Source: Cordia subcordata (taxonomy: Eukaryota > Streptophyta > Magnoliopsida > Boraginales > Cordiaceae). From it: 64,000 bases of DNA. The notes under the pieces are model-generated. The model had not been told where the DNA came from and searched no databases. It worked only from the letters and a program-made list of their open reading frames with translations. Position numbers and translations under genes: made by a program. Shown here one piece after another: positions 57,724-64,000 of this stretch. The first letter of the stretch is position 1. Each line of letters begins with the position of its first letter. The stretch spans positions 9,907,001-9,971,000 of the forward strand of contig JAPTOF010000002.1 of assembly GCA_028554755.1 (NCBI GenBank). Reading direction: 5' to 3'.

Positions 57724-60357
57724 ATGGGTTTGAAGGAGACGTTTTACATATCGCATGGATCGCCCACGCTTTCCATAGATGACTTGTTACCCGCGAGACC
57801 ATTCTTGCAATCTTTCAGAGAAAAGGTTTTCTCTCAGAAACCCAAGTCAATTCTGGTAATATCAGGCCATTGGGAGACTGATGAGCCCACTGTGAATTGC
57901 ATTCATGGCCCCAGCGACACCATTTACGACTTCTATGGATTTCCTGATCGCATGTATAAGGTTGTCTCTTTGTTTCTTGTTCTTGTCCTCTTCAAGTTTG
58001 TGGTTTATGTTGTTTATTTTTCCATTCATTTTCTGCTAATTCTTGTTAGATTATAGCTTTGTTTGGCTCTGTTGTTAGACAGTTGAAGTGTTTCTGCAAG
58101 CTTGAGTTGAAATTATCTTATTTTGTTTAGTTTAAAAGAGTTTATTCATTTTCAAAATAGTTGGTGAGTTTTTAAAACAGAAAAAAGTATTTCAGAAGCT
58201 GTAAATCTGTAATACTCCATTCTATGTCGGTTTTGAGTGGATTCTAGGCCACATTGGGGCCTGGGCTGTGGTTCTGTCTTATTTGGCGCGATGAGAATTT
58301 CGGGTGTTTATTTCGCATGAGTATTGCGTGAAATTTGTCTGACATTTATAATAACTTGCTTCACTATTATTGTCATTACAGGTTCAAATATTTTGGTTCA
58401 GTTGTGTGATAGGCTAACAGTTGATATTAGATTATTACAGAAGCTATATTTACATTGTGATAGAACTCTTTGTCCCGAAAGTAGTGCTCCATATTTTTTT
58501 ATACTCAGATATTGCCCTTACAACAATTGAAAACTTGATGCCTAAAATATAATCCAAAATTGCCACATCCTTTTAAATAGCAGTACTTTTACAAAATCTC
58601 TAATATAGCTCTATAGCTCAACAGCTAAATGAGGCCACAAAGTGCCTGAAGCTAATTAGTTTCTTCATCATTCAAGCATTCTCTTATTGGTTTCTCCATT
58701 GTTTTATTTTTTCCAGCTGAAGTATCCTGCACCAGGAGCTCTGGAGTTGGCAAAGAGGGTGAAGGATTTACTCTTGGCATCTGGCATAAAACGAGTTCAT
58801 GAAGATACGGAGCGTGGTTTAGATCACGGTGCATGGGTGCCTCTGATGCTTATGTATCCTGAGGCCGATATTCCTGTGTGCCAGCTCTCTGTCCAGACAG
58901 ATAGAGATGGAACTTATCATTATAACTTGGGGAGAGCATTGGCACCTCTCAGAGAAGAAGGTGTGTTGATAGTTGGTTCAGGATCTGCTACTCACAATTT
59001 GAGGGACCGCGGAACCTTTGGCGCTGTTGCTTCTTGGGCCTTGGATTTTGACAATTGGCTCAAGGAATCACTCCTCAATGGAAGGTAAGATCTTTTCACA
59101 TGTGAAAATTTTGTCTGAGCTGCATAAGATTCATTTTATTGCTCATTTCTCAGAAAATTTTTGCAAGGATTACAAAAACAAACTGCTAGATTCTCCGATT
59201 GAATATGGCTAGTGTTAGATTACCAATTTACCATAGTAAAAATGCAAGCTGCATAAGATTCCGTTTGTGCCTCCTTTCTCAGAAAATTTGCAAGGATTAC
59301 GAAAAACAACCTGTTAGATTCTTGGATTGAATATGGCTAGCGATGATTACCATAGTAAAAATGCTTTGAAAATTGAAATCGGTATAACTATTATGACTAT
59401 CAATTGTATGTCCATCTTTGCCTATTTACAAGCCTGCCAATCAATAATGCCTTGACTTTGCTTGTAATCTCTAACTTTAAGAAACTACGATGTGCTTTAC
59501 ATGTTTTCTTAGGCTCTCTGAGGACTGGGAAAAAAAATTGTTAGCTAATAAATTCAGTATAGATCAATGACTAATCAGCATTCGGGTCTTACCAGATATA
59601 TAATTCTTGGATGCTGCTTCAATGGCTTTTGTTGTCTGTGTTCTTGGCTTCTAGCCATCGCGAACTGGATAAGCTAAATAATTTGTCATCTCCATGTTGT
59701 ACTCCTTTTAGTATAAGACCTCTGTTGCGCGAAAGATGGAGTCAAACATTGTCATCTCCATGTTTTAGTCCTTATTGTAAGACCTGTGCCGCCCTGGTGA
59801 TGGAGTTGGATCCAACGAGATTCGTGCGTAGCTGTGTTCTCTGTGATCTGTAAAACGTTACAAAAACATATGCAGTGCCCTCGTGTTTTAAGTTTACCTT
59901 TTGATTCAAACCTATCATTTTACTGAATTTTGTGCCTATACATTTTTCCATGATTTTGATGATGGGGCTCCTTCCTTGTAATCCCTGCTGCGCCACTAAT
60001 AATACAAAGTTTTCTATCTTCTTCAGTGTAGCTTTTCCTGCAGGCCTTGTGTCTTCAGCATTTTATTCAATTATTCTACTCTTGTTCATGGGATAATCCA
60101 TCTCTCTTCCTTGACTTTTAAAACATTTTCCGCATAATTATTGACAAGATAGTCATTTTTCTTCTAGGTATGAAGACGTCAATCACTATGAAGAGAAGGC
60201 TCCATACCCAAAACGTGCTCATCCATGGCCTGATCACTTCTATCCATTGCATGTGGCAATTGGTGCTGCAGGAGCAGACCCGAAAGCAGAACTGATTCAC
60301 CATAGCTGGAGCCGCAATATGTCGTATGCCTCCTACAAGTTTGTTGAAAAAGCCTAA
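57724..60357 (+). CDS. LigB: LigB-type extradiol ring-cleavage dioxygenase, copy 2
   Basis: Three exons: 57724-57960, 58717-59084, 60168-60357, with exon lengths and splice phases identical to copy 1 (264 residues). Conserved motifs [27 protein letters not shown] and [12 protein letters not shown] are present. Differences from copy 1 include AHW to GHW at residues 48-50, LALGGP to RGTFGA after HNLRD, and TG to SR near the C-terminus ([10 protein letters not shown]). These leave the frame open, so the gene looks functional. The change after HNLRD lies next to the position that separates betalain from non-betalain enzymes and may alter the active-site rim. Promoter and start context (AGCAGCAAAATG) resemble copy 1, a clear tandem duplicate. 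Confidence 0.93.
59119..59376. repeat. 129-bp tandem duplication in LigB-2 intron 2
   Basis: GCTGCATAAGATTC at 59119 recurs at 59248. Both units run through TTTCTCAGAAAATTT, TTGAATATGGCTAG and CCATAGTAAAAATGC. Copy 1 of the gene has only one such unit (near 51500-51680). Confidence 0.8.
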
Positions 60358-62253
60358 TAATGTATTAGAATTGTGTGCTTACTTGTATCTGATCCCATGA
60401 GATGCACGGGATTCTATATATTTTTTTAATATCAAAGTTTATAACTAATTATACATTATATTATGATACATTTTAATCAATTAGTTGCATTTTAAAAGAT
60501 ATTTTTGTTGCAATTAAAGAAAAAAAACTCATATAAATCTGGTGGCCCATAACTGACACACTCAAAGATATTTTTATGGTGATTAAAGGAAAAACTCATG
60601 TAAACATCTTGATTAGTGACTAATGAGTGACATAGTCCTAGGAAGGTAATTAATTTTTAATACTTTAGAAATATATTCAGATTAACTTTATTATTTCAAA
60701 ATATTAATGTTAGTTCTTATATTTTATAAATTTATTTAAATGATATTGCTTATAAATAAATTTAATTTAAACAATTTTAGAATATATAATTTTGCATAAC
60801 ATTTTTAAATAAAGTTTATTTTTGGATATAACGAAAAAAGGAAAGAAGTTATAGGTATTAATGGTGTGCCAATAAATTAAGATGGATTGTTGATATTATT
60901 TTAAAAAAAGATGAGTTATAAAAAATAACAATAGAAAAATGTTAACATGGGCATTTAATGTAGAGGACAGAAATAAGACACGTGACACAATTTAATTGAT
61001 CAGGAAATAAGAGTAAAGTAATTTGGTGGAACTGGTTTTGTTTTAGTATATAGTAACTAGTTGCAAATCCGTGCCTTCCACGGTACGAAACAATAAGAGA
61101 ACGTGGCTTGAGCAAAATTAGAGCTGAAACTATATACTTCTTGACGAAATTCAACTGATAATAAATTAAATAATTAGATGCAATAAATGAATAGCACAAC
61201 AATGGGAGTTCATATAGCCAAGGATAAATTTAAATTCCAAAATTTTTGGTGCAAAATTCCAAAAATATTACATCAAAATTACCAAAAAAAACATAACAAA
61301 AAATTTCTACAACGGATTTTTTAAACATTCTTGAAACTATTGCTCGTTATACCACACAAATTGAAACAATAGTTCAAAACTATTTTAAGCAATAAAGAGT
61401 CCATCATCGGAGAGGATCCATTACGGTGCACCTCCTATTTAATTGGTAAAAGTATTAAATTGTATGTTATAACTTTCATTCAGAAAAAGAGATTTTAGTT
61501 TATATAGTCCCTATTAATAATTCAATTCAAACTATTAGTTTGTCAATACATTAACGCTGATTAATTGGTTTAAAATGCTTAAATCCAAAACTATAAGAGT
61601 AGAGAATCTGTTGTTATATTATAAACATATCCTTTACCAGAATAGATGCCATATGCTATTTCACAATGAAAGTGACTTGGCTTTTTTAGCTCTTGACAGA
61701 ACGGAAGTCTTTTGCCTAACAACTGTAGATAGAAGCAGCAGTTGTATTCTCAAATCAAGAATAATTAATGATATTTGGCTCCATAAATTCCCATGTTTAT
61801 AGGAAAAATTAAAAATGCTACAACCGAAACTTTCAGCATGTAAACCATACCATCCCACTTTTAGCAATTACTTCATACCAGATGATAAAGAAAAGGAAAA
61901 TATATCCACCTCTATAAAATGGAAATATGACTAATCTTGGCATTAGATGAATAAAGTAGAAAATTGTCCTGGAAAGAATTAATAGATAAATTTTCTTTCA
62001 TGCAATCGGTCTGAAGTTTTAGTGAAAAAGCACACAAGTCCATGAAGCATACAATATCTTCACTATTAATACAAATCAGGACCAACTTAAATATATTTGA
62101 TATACCACAAGTTACATCTTCAAATAACTTTCATCAGAAAAGAAGAAAATGAAATTGATGGAGCAGTTATGAGGACTATGGGCCTGTTTGGATTGGTTTT
62201 TTAAAGAAAAAATCATTTTTTTTCTTGAAAAAGTTAAATTTGCAATAACTAAT
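60358..62253. other. intergenic, no gene seen
   Basis: AT-rich. A short segment near 61050-61085 (ACTAGTTGCAAATCCGTGCC then TTCCACGG) resembles the ends of dispersed plant repeats of the 'CCGTGC...GCACGG' type. A GGGCCTGTTTGGATTGGTTT start at 62182 looks like a family-1 TIR end cut by the copia element at 62254. Confidence 0.45.
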
Positions 62254-62586
62254 TGTTGGGGAAAAACATGCAAACACGAAGAATACGAGAAGAAATAACG
62301 GACACAAGAAATTACGTGGTTCAGCTTTGAAGCCTACGTCCACGGGCAGCAGAGAATAATTCTATAACTGATCATGAATGCTACAAGGCTCTCACTTTGT
62401 TTTCTCTCTCACACATAACATAATGAGTATTGCCACATATTTATAGTGCAAAGGTTTTCTAAACCTATTAAGCAGAAAAGGCAACTAATTAATTATGTGC
62501 TACAAAAGGTAACAAGCGAATAAGGTAATATGCTAACAAGGAAATCTACTATTCTTGTTGCCCAAGAATACGGGCCACATTCAACA
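62254..62586 (-). repeat. 3' LTR of the right copia element
   Basis: Plus-strand reading TGTTGGGGAAAA to CATTCAACA; terminal inverted TGTTG/CAACA intact. 333 bp. Confidence 0.9.
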
Positions 62587-62600
62587 AATCTCCACCTTGG

Positions 62601-64000
62601 CACGTATTCGCTCCAATCAATACACCATCATCTCTGCAGCCAACTGCCTCTAAGAGCTTAATGCTCGGCACCGCAAATAGCAACCAAGTCCAAGCAATGC
62701 TTAAACTTGGCGGAACCACCTTAGTCATCATATCTGCTGGATTCTCATGGGTAGATATCTTCTGCACCGATATAATTCCTTGTGATACAACATCTCTGAT
62801 AAAATGATATCTGATATCAATGTGTTTAGTCCTCTCATGATACATCTGATTCTTCATCAGATGGATTGCACTCTGGCTATCACAAAAGACTGCACTTGTA
62901 TCGTGTTGCAGTCCAAGATCACGAACCAGGCCTTGTAACCACATGGCCTCCTTCACAGCTTCTGCAATTGCCATGTACTCCGCTTCAGTAGTCGACAATG
63001 CCACGATGATCGTAATGTCGCTTTCAACCGATAGCACATCCAGAGAGTAAACACGTAACCCGTCAGAGATCTTCTCTTATCAAGGTCACCCGCAAAGTCT
63101 GAATCACAATAACCCACCAACCTCGCACAATCTCCAGTCATCTTGCTAAATAGCAATCCTATATTCGCAGTGCCACGCAAATATCTCATTATCCATTTCA
63201 CCGCTTCCCAATGTGTTTTCCCAGGTGATGCCATATACCTGCTCACAACACTAATTGCATGTGAAATATCAGGACGAGTGCACACCATAGCATACATCAA
63301 GCTACCAACAGCACTCGAGTATAGAACATGAGACATATGCTCCACCTCCTCCTCAGTTTTAGGTGACAAATCTGCAGACAACTTGAAATGAGCAGTAAGC
63401 GGCACACTCACAGGCTTAGCTTTAAGCATTCCAAAACGCTCCAGCACCTTCTCAATATAACTCTGTTGAGATAAGAACAGCTTCCCAGCATTTTTATATA
63501 TGTGAATCTCTATGCCAAAAATCTTCTTCGCTGCTCCAAGATCCTTCATCTCAAACTCATCACCTAGTAGCTTTTTTAATTCGTCGATTGCAGACATGCT
63601 TTTAGCAGCAATAAGCATATCATCGACATACAACAACAAGTACACAAACGAACTATTTGGAAGCCTTTTGAGATACACACAGTTGTCATAGGCACTCCTT
63701 ATGTATCCAGCACCTACCATGAATATGTCAAATCTCTTATACCATTGTCGAGGTGACTGCTTCAACCCATACAAGGACTTCTTCAGTTTGCAAACATGGT
63801 TCTCCTTACCAGGAACTATATACCCCTCCGGTTGACTCATGTAAATTTGCTCTTCAAGATCACCATGCAAAAACTCCATTTTCACATCTAGCTGCTCAAG
63901 GTCTAAGTCATGAAGAGCAACCAAGGCAAGTAAAACCCTGATGGAACTATGCTTCACAACCGGAGAGAACACTTCGTTGAAGTCAACACCCTCCCTTTGT
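62601..64000 (-). pseudogene. copia pol of the right element (RT-RNase H), partial
   Basis: RT from the window edge: FSPVVKHSSIRVLLALVA, QLDVKMEFLHG, LKKSLYGLKQSPRQWYKR, catalytic LLYVDDMLIA near 63630, FEMKDLGAAKKIFGIEI and PDISHAISVVSRYM. RNase [20 protein letters not shown], then after a frame shift at about 63040 [24 protein letters not shown] and [13 protein letters not shown], ending near 62640. The long first frame (339 codons) has few breaks, so the element is younger-looking than the others here. The frameshift between the RT/RH pieces inactivates it unless caused by a sequencing error. The N-terminal gag, protease and integrase lie to the right of the window. Confidence 0.9.

Larger units (their letters stand above)
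62254..64000 (-). mobile_element. Tnt1-like copia element, 3' part
   Basis: Minus-strand element running off the right edge: RT and RNase H, a purine-rich tract next to the LTR (CCAAGGTGGAGATT on the minus strand, 62587-62600), then a 333-bp 3' LTR. The left flank CTAAT (62249-62253) should be its target duplication. The partner is outside the window. Confidence 0.92.

Noticed and set aside
49794..60357. Betalain-type DODA genes
   Set aside because: Both copies have HNLR at the diagnostic site rather than the HPxNxTP pattern, so the betalain role is not supported.

Overview
The window looks like nuclear DNA of a eudicot plant. It is very AT-rich, has sparse short genes, long (TA)n tracts, and abundant Ty1/copia LTR retrotransposons and small non-coding terminal-inverted-repeat elements. 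Host gene types are plant-specific: an MGSC-type Ser-rich membrane-anchor protein, an IDA-like peptide precursor, a plastid-targeted spermidine-synthase-like protein and LigB dioxygenases. The LigB copies carry HNLR, the form known from plants that do not make betalains. I cannot name the species.

Left part (1-13.5 kb). A decayed copia element enters from the left edge and ends in a complete 280-bp LTR. It sits at about codon 3 of one copy of a small basic-peptide gene. A second, apparently intact copy lies on the opposite strand at 4.6-4.8 kb, so the two form the arms of a large imperfect inverted duplication. A third, diverged member lies at 9.0 kb with its own TATA box. This three-member cluster of unrecognised small proteins is the best candidate here for an undescribed gene family.

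13.6-22.4 kb. A composite copia element on the minus strand is flanked by a perfect 5-bp target duplication (CCAGG). Most of its gag is missing. In its place lies an inverted, nearly full-length copy of the same family (5' leader, gag, pol and one LTR), joined through TGTG and TGGTAT microhomologies. Just to the right is a 249-bp SMART/TRIM-like element with 75-bp LTRs.

22.7-43 kb. This is mostly non-coding. It holds the MGSC/Ser-rich gene (26.9-27.8 kb), a degenerate satellite split by an insertion, a 49-codon ORF of unknown status, a decayed organellar tRNA-like piece, a short retroposon with unusually long flanking repeats, an IDA-like peptide precursor on the minus strand (35.7-36.0 kb), a foldback MITE, a G-quadruplex-type run and a 345-bp tandem duplication.

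43.4-60.4 kb. An intronless spermidine-synthase/SAM-methyltransferase-like gene is followed by two tandem three-exon LigB genes of identical exon lengths (237+368+190 nt). About 1.1 kb upstream of the first LigB gene is duplicated as a second partial copy 3 kb further left. The space between the LigB genes is filled with consecutive TIR elements. The right end (62.25-64 kb) is the 3' half of another, Tnt1-like, copia element on the minus strand.

The genes do not form one obvious pathway. The window is a gene-poor, transposon-rich euchromatic segment shaped by local duplication.
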